Source: Linnemannia schmuckeri (Eukaryota; Mortierellomycota; Mortierellomycetes; Mortierellales; Mortierellaceae). Taken from it: a stretch of 64,000 bases of DNA. The DNA is taken from positions 2,480,001 to 2,544,000 of the forward strand of contig JANATG010000002.1 in assembly GCA_029449235.1 (NCBI GenBank), given 5' to 3'. The notes beneath the pieces are model-generated. The model did no database searches, was not told the DNA's origin, and saw nothing but the letters and a program-made list of their open reading frames with translations. Position 1 is the stretch's first letter. Each line of letters begins with the position of its first letter. The translations under genes were made by a program, and so were the position numbers. This document shows, piece by piece, positions 21,650-32,116 of the stretch.

Positions 21650-23200
21650 CTCCTCTTGACAACCGCTTGATCGTTGTCCATTTTCAATCTATCAACCCGT
21701 TAAACTTCTATCCTTTCCTTTGCATGCTTTTTGTCTTTTCCCGTCTCTCTTCTTCGCAGCACTCCTCCTGACCCTTCGGCATCCATCCTCATTTTTCTTC
21801 TTTCTCTGTATCCCCTTGGTCTTTTAGCGTCCCTCCTCTTTTTCTTTTTCTTTTTTCTTTTTGTCTGCATCCCTTTGATCCTTTGACGTCCTTCATTATT
21901 TTTCTTCTTCCTCTGCATCCTCTCGAGAAAAAAAAAGATGCTATCCTTTGATGTTGTCTCTTAATGCTGCCTCTTGATGTTATTTCTGGTTTTATCCCTT
22001 GAGATCGTGCCTTGGTATTGTGTAAAAGAGCCTACATCGAAGGATCAAAAAGCAATGTCGCTATGAGCACTTGACTGCCATAAGCCAGTTGTCGCTCCTA
22101 TCATTAGTATCTTTTTAGGACATAAGAATGTTGGCTGATAAGTTTCGCGCATTAGACAATTCCTAATACGTTTCTATGATCATGTGGTAATCTCCACCCC
22201 TTGATTATTTTTTTTGGCAACCTTGATATTATTTTTTGGTGTTGTTCTTTGGTGTTGTCTCTTGGTATTGTTCCTTGATGCTCTCCCTTGATTCCGCCCC
22301 TTAGCATTCATTACATCCTTCTTTTCTGCATGTTCTTGCAGGATTTCCTTCTGGTAGACCTTTCTATTTTGCAACCCTTAATTACTTCCGAGCATACTTT
22401 GACTTTTTTCCAGCATAACTTGCCATTCATGCCAGCACCTCTTGATCTTTCTCCATCACCCCCTCTTTTTCCAGCATCCCTGATCTTTTTCTACCACCCC
22501 TTAATCTATTCCAACATTCCTTAAGCTTTTTCTAGTATCCCCTTGATCTTTTCTCTTGCATTCTCTTGATCATTACGCCCATCTCGTTCTCACAACTGCC
22601 TGAATGTTGTCTCTTGATGCTGGCAATTAATGTAAGAAATAGGAAAAAGAGTGTAAAAGGATAAAGCAAGGTAAAGTAATATTGCTAGATGCTGGATAAA
22701 GATCAATGGATGAGAAAATGATAGGATCGGAAAAAATGAAGTGCATGCAAGAATGAAGTGAGCACAGAAAACAAACGCATGAAGTGAATTGGCTAAGGAA
22801 AGAAGGCATGCCAAATTAGGTTCGCTGGGATCAAAGGATAGCAAAAATAGGTCAAAGGATACACGAAGCGAAAATAGCAGAGAAAAAAATTGATACATAG
22901 AAAAAATGGACACCGAAAAATCAAGGGGATGCGGAATGGGAAAAAAAATGGGGCAGATGCATCGAGAAAATAGGGAGAAGAGTAATACTAAGAAATATTA
23001 TGAGTGTAGTATGGAGGTTGGACCACAGAAATCAAGGTACATACACCAGGTAAGAACAAAGTGCAGGAAAAAAGAGTGGGGCATCCTGAGCAGAAGCATG
23101 ATGCACCAAACTTCAAGGGGCGTGGGAGTTGGAATCACAGAAGATCAAATACTAGCAGACAAGGGAAGAGGAGCGGTAACTCTGGGGACTTGGGGTAAGT
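21650..23200. repeat. Pyrimidine-rich then purine-rich low-complexity region
   Basis: From about 21650 to 22620 the + strand is dominated by T/C with a recurring degenerate word (CTTGATNTTNTC, CCTTTGATCC). From about 22630 to 23200 it switches to purine-rich DNA with words such as GGATCAAAGGATA, partly the reverse complement of the first half. No gene is supported in either half. Confidence 0.55.
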
Positions 23201-23546
23201 GACGCCAGAAAACATGCAGTAAAAAGATCAGTTATGCAGCTGAGTGGGTATTGTCTCAATGTTCTTGATTTTGTTTCGCTTCGCCTTGTGCTTCACACGC
23301 TGTATTTAAAGAAGTCATATCTCCTTTCTTTCTTTCCTTAAGACACACATTTACCATCCTATCTCAAGCCTTTGCCGATCACAACTCTGGAACAAGCGCA
23401 AAGATTTCTGACCGAATAGACTCGTAAGCCTGCCATTTAGCTGTACTGACTTATGCTGCTGGGGCATTTGTTATTTCCACTTTGCCGCATCTGAATGTAG
23501 GTTTATTCCATGTCTTCACGCTGTCATTCATGATAAACTAGAAACA

Positions 23547-23801
23547 ATGTATTTCAGAAGAACCGGAACAGCCGCTGCTCTTCTCCTTGTCGCGCTAGCG
23601 TGTGGTGTTGTTGATGTTCATGCAGACCGATGCGGTAGCCAAGATGAATGTAATGGATGCACTGCAAACCAAAAGTGCGTGGTTGGCTATGGATTCAACT
23701 GTGAAGACTGGTCGAAAGATTATCATTGCTGCACAGATGCCGATTGTACTAGAAGTGATATGCATTGTTCAGGCAACTTCTGTACTGTGAAAGGGTACTG
23801 A
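23547..23801 (+). CDS. Small secreted cysteine-rich protein, 84 aa, ten cysteines
   Basis: The signal peptide is about residues 1-26 (AAALLLVALACGVVDVHA). The mature part of about 58 residues has ten cysteines (DRC, DEC, NGC, QKC, FNC, HCC, ADC, MHC, NFC), a dense knot-like pattern. I do not recognise a named family; an extracellular effector-like or defensive peptide is possible but not shown. A TATTTAAA box lies near 23303, followed by a likely 5' UTR intron: donor GTAAGC at about 23422 and an acceptor CTAG five bases before the ATG. The layout parallels the genes at 2261 and 61032. Confidence 0.75.
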   Translation: MYFRRTGTAAALLLVALACGVVDVHADRCGSQDECNGCTANQKCVVGYGFNCEDWSKDYHCCTDADCTRSDMHCSGNFCTVKGY

Positions 23802-25467
23802 TACACAACTATGTCACAGGCCAAGTCGTACCCTTACCTCTACATATTCCATGGTGCAACGCTGTCTCCATGTGTCAATAAATCATACGTTGTTTCCGTT
23901 TCTGTGCTGGATCGTACCTTCTACACCCAACCGTTAATATCTTTAGCTAACGAAAATTAGGTGACCCGACAGATACAACACGCGCATTCTTTTTTAAAAA
24001 ATATACAACGCCGTATCAGCGGTATACTCAACCGATTGATGCACCAAAATCAGTGCCCCTTTTCCTGTACGTGATGATGTCTCTTGTTTAGATAGTCGCT
24101 CTTATCACTTCGTCTATTTTGGAATCTCTCAAAATTCCAATTTTTAAATAATATATGTTGAAGTCGTGCCTTTGGTTAACCTAGACTTGGATGGTAGTGG
24201 AGCTCCTGGGCTACTTAAATGTCGCCGACACTACATTCTATCGCATTTGACTAATGAGGAGACGGACGGGTTGTTGTATCATCTCAGAGGAATTGACTGT
24301 CCCTTGATGACATAGACTCTAAGACGTCTAGAGAGACAACCGCCGTGATTAGCGATGAAGTATCTTGCTTCCTGACAAGCAGTCTCGCGCAGTGCAGTCC
24401 ATGCTTCCCAAAGTACTCCAACTCGACGGCGATACATCATCAGTGACCCTTTCTCAGTCTTTTTTATGAAGTCGATGTTATCCTACTCTGCAGAAGGCAC
24501 TAGACGCCTACGTGAATTTAGTTGCCTGCCGCTGCAAACTGTTTGTATTCCGTCCATGTGGGATTTTCTTAACAGGTAAAGTCTTGATGTGATTTTTAAA
24601 GACTGGATTGAGAGGCGCCTCACTAGTAGTATGGTCATCGCTCAAGGTTGGATGGTCCTTTCAAATGTTGACAGGTTGGTTTTAGTTGTTTTGCTTGTTT
24701 GGACTGATCGTTGAGGTTGTATGAGGAAAAAGTAAGCGGCTTTTGGGAAAAGATGAATCGAGCTTCATATCCCTATTTTGTTTGTGCCCATTTTTGGGTA
24801 ATGATTGATCGGTGTATCGAGACAATTTGCCTTGACTCGATGCATCTGCTCTTCCTTCCACATATCCTTGTCGTTAGAGGACTACGTGCTTTCTCACCTT
24901 CCGTCCTTCTCTAACGTCTAAAATAACACCAGAATTTCAAACGACACATTGTTCTTTCGTTGCTTTTGGACTCTGAGTTTGCTTGGCGTTGCTATTGTTT
25001 CAGTATGTGTTCCTCAGAGCTGAAAAGACTGCACACGAACCATCTTATAAAAAATCAAGGGTGCCGCCTTTTTTATGATCTCCACCTCATTTTCTTTCCT
25101 CTGTCTTTGGCACATCTTTTCTTCAACCCTATGCGCAAATTCGCTTTCTTCAGTGCTCTCCTCTTCGTTGTTCACATTCTCCCCCATCAAAGCTATCTTT
25201 CTATTGGTCGGATTTTCCCCATCAATATTCCCTTCTTTATTGTTCAGTGCGCCTCCCTCAACGCTCTTTTCATCATTGTGCAGGTTCTTTCCCCCTTCGA
25301 CACTTCACGCTTGTATCCATATTGTGTAGATTCGCCCCCTTCAAAGCTCTCTTGTTTGTTCCCGCTTGATCAATGGTTTTTTTTATCACCTTCATTCACC
25401 TTTCCACATAGACATGTTCCAATCCTATGTCTTTGACAGTCATGCATCTGTCAGCCCTCGCCACGTC

Positions 25468-25504
<37 letters not shown>

Positions 25505-25790
25505 GGATAGTTGGTTATTCCTACTTTTATTTCGTGTCTTTTTTCGCTGTATAAATACGCCAACGCTTCCTTGATTTTTTCCCTCGTCAGTTTTCTTCCT
25601 CCTCCAGGGCAGGCACTTGCAGCCTTTACTCTTCCCTGGTTCCCTTTCACATCCCCTCTCACTTCCCTTCTTTTTGCGTTCATTGTTTGCGTTCAGCCAT
25701 ACTCAGCTTTCTTCATCTCCCTTCCACCACACTCAGCTTCTCCCTACCTTCTCTGTCCACTAGTCATTGCCATTCTGTAACCCTCTTTCG
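23802..25790. other. Intergenic DNA, partly repetitive and pyrimidine-rich
   Basis: I see no gene. From about 24960 the + strand is strongly pyrimidine-rich with loosely repeated 50-70-bp phrases of the CCCTCAANGCTCT and TTGTTCA type. A 35-nt T run occupies 25469-25503. Confidence 0.4.
25469..25503 (+). repeat. Poly(T) tract, 35 nt
   Basis: The longest homopolymer in the window. Confidence 0.9.
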
Positions 25791-25795
25791 CTCGG

Positions 25796-26637
25796 TTGTC
25801 CAAGAAGCTGCCAGAGAGGCCTAAGAATACCAAGACGCTGTTCAAGGACGCGCGCTTCCATCTGCTTACCGCTATGCACATTGCTAGGCTGTCTCTCGGT
25901 CCCAAGGAATATGTCATTATTGGCATCGACTTCGGCATTGGCAACACTGCCACTACCACCACCCTTGACTCAGATCCCCTGGCCAGATCCGAAACATCAC
26001 CATCTCGCAAGGTTCGCTGACTGAAACGTCCAAGAGGTACGAGAAGGCCTTGGCCAAGCAAGGCCTGATTCGGTTATCAGTTCCTGCCTGGTCAAGAGAA
26101 GGAGGAAACGGTCACCGTGGACCAGCCCGAGAACCACATCTCGTCTATTGAGTTGGTCTCTACTCCTTTCGACGCCACATTCCAGCAGCAGCAAGAGATC
26201 AGACCACTTTTTGTCGTCGGTGGTGGTGATGTTCGCGCAAGAAAAGGCTCTTGTCCCCACCTGAGGTCCTTGAAACTATTGAAGGTATTATATTTGTCTA
26301 CAGTCTACTCTTTTCTTTTGCACTGATATTGCCATTCTCGTATGTTAACTTATTTCGCTTTTCCGTACCCTTCACCGAACAGGGCCAAGCAAGAAACATG
26401 CACATCATGCGACCTAACGAGTTCAAGTCAGGTATTGTGTGATGCCAATGGCAAACTATGGCCGCCTGGATCAAAGGGTCATCAAGTGCTCCAACTGCGG
26501 GCAACAACGAGATCACGATCACAATGTCGTATACAGCATCGCACAAGCAACACTGCAGTGGATGAGAGCCGACCCTTGCCCGTCCATCCTGTCTCGTAAG
26601 AGCCAACATGATGATGAGGAAGACCAAAGCCTTTGAT
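25796..26637 (+). pseudogene. Decayed RuvC-like nuclease gene, possibly Fanzor/TnpB type
   Basis: Three segments in different frames together resemble a Fanzor/TnpB-like protein. Segment one (25796 to about 25975) ends with YVIIGIDFGIGNTATTTT, like a RuvC-I strand with its catalytic Asp. Segment two continues after a frameshift with PGQIRNITISQGSLTET and KRYEKALAKQG. A middle piece has PLFVVGGGDVRARKG. The last (about 26440-26637) has IKCSNCGQQRDHDHNVV, a CxxC plus an Asp-rich motif like the zinc finger and RuvC-III region. A possible intron lies around 26285-26382. At least one frameshift and no complete zinc finger mean it is not functional. An Hsp70-like reading of GIDFG was considered and is weaker, because the zinc-finger tail is unexplained by it. 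Confidence 0.4.
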
Positions 26638-26761
26638 TTTCTTCTCATTCAACATCCAACAAAAAGGTCAGTTTCCACTGGTAAGCGGCGAAATCTGAAT
26701 CGACTGCAGTACTGGTCAGTCTAGTATAATCCTCAGAATAGCGTTTGTCTGTAGACAGACG

Positions 26762-26882
26762 TGACAAAATACAGGGTACTTTTTACTTGACGAAGAAATC
26801 TCTATAAATAAGTGTGTTCAATAAACGGGTCAACAACAATGACCTTCTTTCTCGTCTTCTCCTCTCCATCTGAATTTTGACT
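26762..26882 (+). repeat. 5' LTR, 121 bp
   Basis: Begins TGACAAAATACAGGG and ends ATTTTGACT, so lacking the usual CA end. It contains a TATA box (TATAAATA, 26803-26810) and AATAAA (26820-26825), a compact promoter and polyadenylation unit. Confidence 0.85.
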
Positions 26883-26906
26883 TTTTTTGACGACTTACTG
26901 TTGACC

Positions 26907-26909
<3 letters not shown>

Positions 26910-26944
<35 letters not shown>

Positions 26945-26988
26945 ACACACACACATACACACATACACACACACACACACACACATAC
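26910..26988 (+). repeat. Poly(A)34 followed by (CA)n in the retrotransposon leader
   Basis: A 34-nt A run at 26910-26943 continues directly into a CA/TA-type dinucleotide repeat up to about 26988, 19 nt before the gag ATG. Confidence 0.85.
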
Positions 26989-27006
26989 ATCAACATCTTT
27001 CATCCA

Positions 27007-29097
27007 ATGTTCAACCAGGAATCTATGAATGTCGATATCTCGACTTCCCCCAACAATCATAACGAAATGGAGATGGCAATTACCAAATTGCATGCTTCGC
27101 TCGACCGCTTGAAGGGCCTGCTAAAGCAAAACCTGCAGAAGCAGGCCTGTCTCGTGGCTGATAATTCTCAGTTCGCGGTTCGAGAGTCTTTGACGCAAGA
27201 AGAGAGTATGCGCAAGGGAGAGCTGACTACTCTGTTAGATGCTGCTCGTACTGAACAAGTTCAGATAGAAAAGCAGATAAAAGAGTGTGATGCTGCTCTT
27301 ATCAGTTTAAAAGAAAGTCTTCCTAGTTCTCCTGAGGAGAATGTTCTTAAACTGGTGCGACACTTTTTGGATTACAAAAAGGAGTCTCTGCCTTTGGTTC
27401 CTGGTAGACGTCTTCCCATGGTTACGTCGCTGACACTCAAGCCAGTACCAGGCCTTCCTGAGTTTCCAGATCTTGAGAAGGTATACCGAGGTTCTTCTTC
27501 AGCAGACATGGTCTTCTCTTTTCTGAGAGATTTTGAGCGTAGGCTTCGAAATGCCACTGGAAGTCAAGAAGTTTTCGAGCTATTGTGTTATGCATACCTC
27601 AAGAAGGCCATTCTAGACCACGACGTACTGGTCACCTTCGAAAAACTTATGACACCCACTAAGGAGTCTCATGCCTGGTCTTGGGAGATATCTCGCTCGA
27701 TGTTTCTTCAGGCTGTGGATCAGGAGAGTGCGATGGGAGACGTTGTCCAACGTCTTTACTCCATTGCCCCGCGAGAGAATGAGGACTACAAGTCTTTTGT
27801 CTCTCGCATCCGCGAGCTTCTTCTTCAAAAGTCTACCAGTGACAATCATTTTGACCTCATCGTTAGGATTGTTACGGTGATCTCAAATGAAGGACGTGCC
27901 AAAGTGAAGGATCACTTTGGCGACATCAAGAATATTCCCTCTCTTGATGTTCTCCTTAGCTACCTCAGCAACCAAGTCAATTCTCCCTATGGTCCTCGCT
28001 CTTCGGGCTACCACCCCTCGCCGCAAATTCAGGCAGAGTGTCGCCACAAGTTTTCTTCCGCGACCCAGGCGGGTAACATGGCTAAATTAGGTAACAATCG
28101 TGTGTTTAAGCGTCCGCGTCTGGATGTGGCAACCAATGGTGGTAAAAACACCATTCGCGATTTGTCTTCCAACCTAACTGCCAGCTCCAGTCCAGAGCAT
28201 TCCAAAAAGAAGTTCTGTCATTTCTGTAAGAAAGTTGGTCATGAAAAGGACAACTGTTTCAAACTTCAGAAAAAAAATGGCGCACATGGTACTGCTACCG
28301 CTGATTTTTCCGGAAAAACAGAGCAGAACGCCACGCTGATCAGAACTCCGACCCCTGTTGGTTTACACAAGCCGGCCAAAGTCAATATGGTTGCTTCAGT
28401 AACTCCGCTCAAGCGTGTTCGTAATGCAGATGACTTTGACTCATATGGCCATAATGCCTCTGGACCGGGTCCCCTATACGAATTGGGTATCCTCGATGAA
28501 GACGAGGCCATGAACAAAGTACCTTACTTGAATAACTGGTATGTGAATACACCGCCAACTGTGAGTAGAGTCAATGCCATTATGGACACTACTGCAAATC
28601 AAGACGATTTTGCCGCAGTTCACATTTCTATCAATGGTTATACCACCGTTGCTATGATAGACACTGGCGCTGATATTACAATTATTGATCGATCTTTTGC
28701 TTGTACTCTTTCCATTGCTTATGAAAAGATAGATGCATTTGTTGTTCTAGCGTTTGGCACACAACAAATCCAACGTGAAAGGACAACTGATCCCGTCACA
28801 ATATCTTGCAATGGCTACTCCATCTGTGAGAGAGTAGACGTAGCCGACCTGAGTGATAAGGCGGTTCTAGTCGGCAAAGATTACTTCAATAAATTAGGAT
28901 TCAGACTCACAATGCAGACATTGATATCCACGCCATTGGATGTTCCATTAATCGACCCCATCCCTGCCATCATTCCAACAGACGATGATATTTTAATGGA
29001 GGGGGAGAAGGATGATGCAGAACTGCTCTCTTTAAGAGAAAAGTTCATTCGAGAATTAGAACCCTTGCTCGAAAGAAATGCAAGCATTGATCCTTGA
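27007..29097 (+). CDS. Retrotransposon Gag-protease polyprotein, 696 aa
   Basis: ATG at 27007, with an alternative at 27025. The N-terminal about 110 residues are coiled-coil-like (Leu/Lys/Glu/Gln-rich). The capsid-like region follows, then a CX2CX4HX4C zinc knuckle (CHFCKKVGHEKDNC, about residues 402-415) for RNA binding. The aspartic protease active site AMIDTGADITIID is near residue 552. The frame ends in TGA at 29095-29097, but the same frame is open again immediately and leads into the RT ORF at 29119, so a single stop codon separates protease from polymerase. The product should form the virus-like particle and process the polyprotein. Confidence 0.88.
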   Translation: MFNQESMNVDISTSPNNHNEMEMAITKLHASLDRLKGLLKQNLQKQACLVADNSQFAVRESLTQEESMRKGELTTLLDAARTEQVQIEKQIKECDAALISLKESLPSSPEENVLKLVRHFLDYKKESLPLVPGRRLPMVTSLTLKPVPGLPEFPDLEKVYRGSSSADMVFSFLRDFERRLRNATGSQEVFELLCYAYLKKAILDHDVLVTFEKLMTPTKESHAWSWEISRSMFLQAVDQESAMGDVVQRLYSIAPRENEDYKSFVSRIRELLLQKSTSDNHFDLIVRIVTVISNEGRAKVKDHFGDIKNIPSLDVLLSYLSNQVNSPYGPRSSGYHPSPQIQAECRHKFSSATQAGNMAKLGNNRVFKRPRLDVATNGGKNTIRDLSSNLTASSSPEHSKKKFCHFCKKVGHEKDNCFKLQKKNGAHGTATADFSGKTEQNATLIRTPTPVGLHKPAKVNMVASVTPLKRVRNADDFDSYGHNASGPGPLYELGILDEDEAMNKVPYLNNWYVNTPPTVSRVNAIMDTTANQDDFAAVHISINGYTTVAMIDTGADITIIDRSFACTLSIAYEKIDAFVVLAFGTQQIQRERTTDPVTISCNGYSICERVDVADLSDKAVLVGKDYFNKLGFRLTMQTLISTPLDVPLIDPIPAIIPTDDDILMEGEKDDAELLSLREKFIRELEPLLERNASIDP

Positions 29098-29118
29098 AGT
29101 CACTGCCCAAAGGAACTA

Positions 29119-31869
29119 ATGTATGTCAAGCTTCGGGTAAAGCCTGATTGCATTGTCAATGACAAGTCTCGTAATTTTTATTATCATGCACAAAGAGATG
29201 CTATCAATGATACCATAAGAAATTGGTATGAAACAGGTGTGATTGTGGATGCTCCTCCAGGCAATCCTTACAATAACTCTCTTACTGTCAGCACCAAAGT
29301 ATTACCAGATGGTTCACAAAAGGTACGAGTGTGCCTTTCCCCTGTCATTTTGAACGAACAGCTCATTGACGTTGATACATTCCCTCTGCCCAAGATATCT
29401 GATGTTATCAATCAAGCTGCAGGTCACAAGTACTTCTTCACAATTGACTTGTCACAGGCCTATCATCGTGTGGCAGTAGAACCAGAGAGTCAGCCATTAA
29501 CTGCTTTTACTCACCAAGGAAAGCAATATATGTTTGCACGAGCTCCATTTGGACTCAAACCACTGACAAGTGTCTTTCAACGAGGCATTTCCACACTTCT
29601 TGGACCCTTGCTATTTTGCAGGCCATACATTGATGACATTATTGGTTGGGGTGACTCGTTCGACGAGACTCTAGCAAATGCCAAAGCGCTCATCCAGGTC
29701 CTCACTCAAAATAACTTTATTATTAACCGCGACAAGTGTCACTTTCTCCATACACATATTGAAGTGTTGGGGTTCATTGTTAGTGAACATGGTCGTAGGG
29801 TAAACACCAAAAGGTTTTCAAACTCAAGAAGTTGGACTCCGCCCACCAATGCCAAGGGCATTCGCCGTTATCTTGGCACGTTCAATCACTTTCGCGAGTT
29901 CATTCCTCTATATTCTCGATTGGCGGCTCCACTAGAGAAATTTCGCAATGTCCGAGGGATTTTCATTCTTGGCCCTCTCGAGATGGAATGTTTCAAAGCT
30001 TTTCTAGAACTGATTGCCAAGGCCCCCATCTTGTCATTTCCCGACTTTACTCTTGCCTTCTATGTGGCAACTGATGCATCCAATGTAGGCATCGCTGTAG
30101 TTCTATATCAATCACCCAATGGTGAATTTGTTCCTGGTCAAACCAGATACATTGCTTTTCAATCTCGTGCCTTGCATGACCACGAAAAAAATTATCCTGC
30201 ATACAAAAAGGAATTGTTGGCTGTTATCTTTGCCTTGCGACGTTTTCATTATTATCTAATGGAACGTGAGTTCACCTTATTTACCGACCACAGACCGTTG
30301 ACTTTTCTTACCAGTCAAAAGTCCTTCTCCAATCAAATGTTGGCTGAATGGAAGGAAACTCTTTTACGGTTCAAGTTCAACATTGTCTATCGTCCAGGTA
30401 TTCTGAATATCATCCCTGACACTCTCTCTCGAGCTTTTCCTGAAAGTGTTCTCAATGACGATCATCATAGACAAGTGACTCAAAGCATGGCCAGTCAATC
30501 TTCAAGAGTAATGAAAAACTCTTCTAACATTATGAGTGTCTTTCATTCGGATGAATCTTTACAGTCGCGGTCCTTAGTAGACAGCGCTAATTTACAGCAG
30601 AAGGATTGGCAGATCCAATCCAATGCTTCTTTTGCCCAAAATATGATGGATGACACCGAATACCTCGTTCCCTCTCCAGAAGAACGTGAGGAACTACTCG
30701 CTGAGGTTCACACCTTCGGTCACTATGGTCATCATGCCATGATTCAAGAATTATATGAACGTGACATCAAATGGAACAATATGCAAAAGGATTGCTGTGA
30801 TTATGTGAAATCCTGTATCACTTGCCAAAGGGTCAACATTGCCAAAAGGGGCTATCACCCCATGCGAGCCATTCATGCAACCATGCCTGGTGAACATCTG
30901 GCTATTGACCTAGCCATTGGCCTGGAACCTTCCAACAGAGATGATGTGCATATTCTTGTTGTCGTAGACGTGTGCACTCGCTTTGTGTTTCTCCATGCGC
31001 TAAAAGACAAGACTGCCGCTGGTGTGGTCCGCTATCTTTTTGAGCTGTTCTGCTTTATAGGCTTTCCAAAAATCATTCAAAGTGATAATGGTGGAGAATT
31101 TTCTAACAAATTCCTCCAAGAAGTCCTATCAAAATTGAAAGTAGAACATCATCTCTGCACTCCTTATCATCCTCGTTCCAATGGTGTTGCCGAAAGATCA
31201 GTCCAGAACGTCAAAAACATGCTGAGAAAAATGGTGCAAGAAAATCCTACTGACTGGGATCGACATCTGCCAGCGGTACAGCTGCAGATCAATGCACGTG
31301 TGTCGAGTCTTCATAATTCCTCTCCATTCAGCCTGTTTTTTGGTCGTCCTTTCTATCGCCCAGGTGATTACAGTGGCACGGAAAGTAATCTGCTTACTGA
31401 CGAAGATCTTGAGACAAGACTACGATATCTTACTCAGTTGGTATATCCAGCGATATCGGAGAAGAGCAAGGAAAGCCAAGATAAAATGGTAGCCAGGTTC
31501 AACAAGACACACAAGCTTGTCGACTACCCGAATGGCACCATGGTTATGGCAAGAGATGAACGTAGAGAAGGAACAACGGCTCCAAAGTTTGAAGGTTCTT
31601 TTATGGTTGGTGATAGATATCATGACAATTCATATATCTTGCTTGACGGCACAGGTTCACCACTTACACGTCGCTATGCTCCTTCTCAATTAAAGCATTA
31701 CCGACAACGTAGCTCACAGTCCACTGCTGCTAGTGAAGAAAAGAGTTCAGATTCAGACGCTACATTAGAATCTTATGAGGTTGAAGCAATTCTCGATCAT
31801 GCACAAGACGAAAAAAATCCTCACATGTACCATCTATGTACGCTGGAAAGGTTATGGTCCAGAACATAA
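29119..31869 (+). CDS. Retrotransposon Pol: reverse transcriptase, RNase H, integrase, 916 aa
   Basis: In the same frame as gag-pro, downstream of its TGA. The RT core shows FFTIDLSQAYHRV (about 106-118) and the catalytic YIDD (170-173). RNase H begins around YVATDASNVG (Asp near 319), with the ELLAVIFALRRF helix and FTLFTDHRPL after it. Integrase has an HHCC zinc domain (H...H...CITC), LAIDLAIG, SDNGGEF and SNGVAERSVQN, giving the D, D, E triad in order. The frame ends at 31869 inside the start of the chromodomain, because of a frameshift in an A7 run near 31810. RT, RNase H and integrase motifs all look intact. The start at 29119 is simply the first ATG after the stop. Confidence 0.88.
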   Translation: MYVKLRVKPDCIVNDKSRNFYYHAQRDAINDTIRNWYETGVIVDAPPGNPYNNSLTVSTKVLPDGSQKVRVCLSPVILNEQLIDVDTFPLPKISDVINQAAGHKYFFTIDLSQAYHRVAVEPESQPLTAFTHQGKQYMFARAPFGLKPLTSVFQRGISTLLGPLLFCRPYIDDIIGWGDSFDETLANAKALIQVLTQNNFIINRDKCHFLHTHIEVLGFIVSEHGRRVNTKRFSNSRSWTPPTNAKGIRRYLGTFNHFREFIPLYSRLAAPLEKFRNVRGIFILGPLEMECFKAFLELIAKAPILSFPDFTLAFYVATDASNVGIAVVLYQSPNGEFVPGQTRYIAFQSRALHDHEKNYPAYKKELLAVIFALRRFHYYLMEREFTLFTDHRPLTFLTSQKSFSNQMLAEWKETLLRFKFNIVYRPGILNIIPDTLSRAFPESVLNDDHHRQVTQSMASQSSRVMKNSSNIMSVFHSDESLQSRSLVDSANLQQKDWQIQSNASFAQNMMDDTEYLVPSPEEREELLAEVHTFGHYGHHAMIQELYERDIKWNNMQKDCCDYVKSCITCQRVNIAKRGYHPMRAIHATMPGEHLAIDLAIGLEPSNRDDVHILVVVDVCTRFVFLHALKDKTAAGVVRYLFELFCFIGFPKIIQSDNGGEFSNKFLQEVLSKLKVEHHLCTPYHPRSNGVAERSVQNVKNMLRKMVQENPTDWDRHLPAVQLQINARVSSLHNSSPFSLFFGRPFYRPGDYSGTESNLLTDEDLETRLRYLTQLVYPAISEKSKESQDKMVARFNKTHKLVDYPNGTMVMARDERREGTTAPKFEGSFMVGDRYHDNSYILLDGTGSPLTRRYAPSQLKHYRQRSSQSTAASEEKSSDSDATLESYEVEAILDHAQDEKNPHMYHLCTLERLWSRT

Positions 31870-32116
31870 TAGCTGGATTCCTTTTACGAACTTCGACGAT
31901 ATCCAAATAGTACGTAACTATTGGCGTCAGCAGAGAATGCATTTGTTTCCGCCATATGTCCTGGATAACATATCCAACAAAGGACAAGGCAGTAACAAAA
32001 ATAAGGGCTTATCGAACAAAAGAAAAAGGCCGACCACTGATGGTACCATGCCTGTTCACACTCCTTTCCTTTCTCATAATCAAGACTTGCAAAGACCAAA
32101 ACGCAATAGACTTTGA
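31769..32116 (+). pseudogene. Frameshifted C-terminal chromodomain of Pol
   Basis: The first part (ESYEVEAILDHAQDE) is in the Pol frame and the second (IYVRWKGYGPEHNSWIP, then NFDDIQIVRNYW) is in another. Together these are the strands and helix of a chromodomain, with the aromatic YEVEAIL, the WKGYG and the W of the cage. The switch occurs at an A7 tract around 31810-31816: one A fewer would join the frames. The last about 60 residues are Lys-rich and end at a TGA at 32114-32116. Chromodomains guide chromovirus integration by binding modified histones. Confidence 0.75.

Noticed and set aside
25796..26020. Hsp70/HSPA12-like ATPase fragment (GIDFG)
   Set aside because: GIDFG alone fits, but the following PGQIRN and the C-terminal CxxC-RDHDHN segment do not belong to Hsp70; a RuvC-like nuclease explains more of the sequence.
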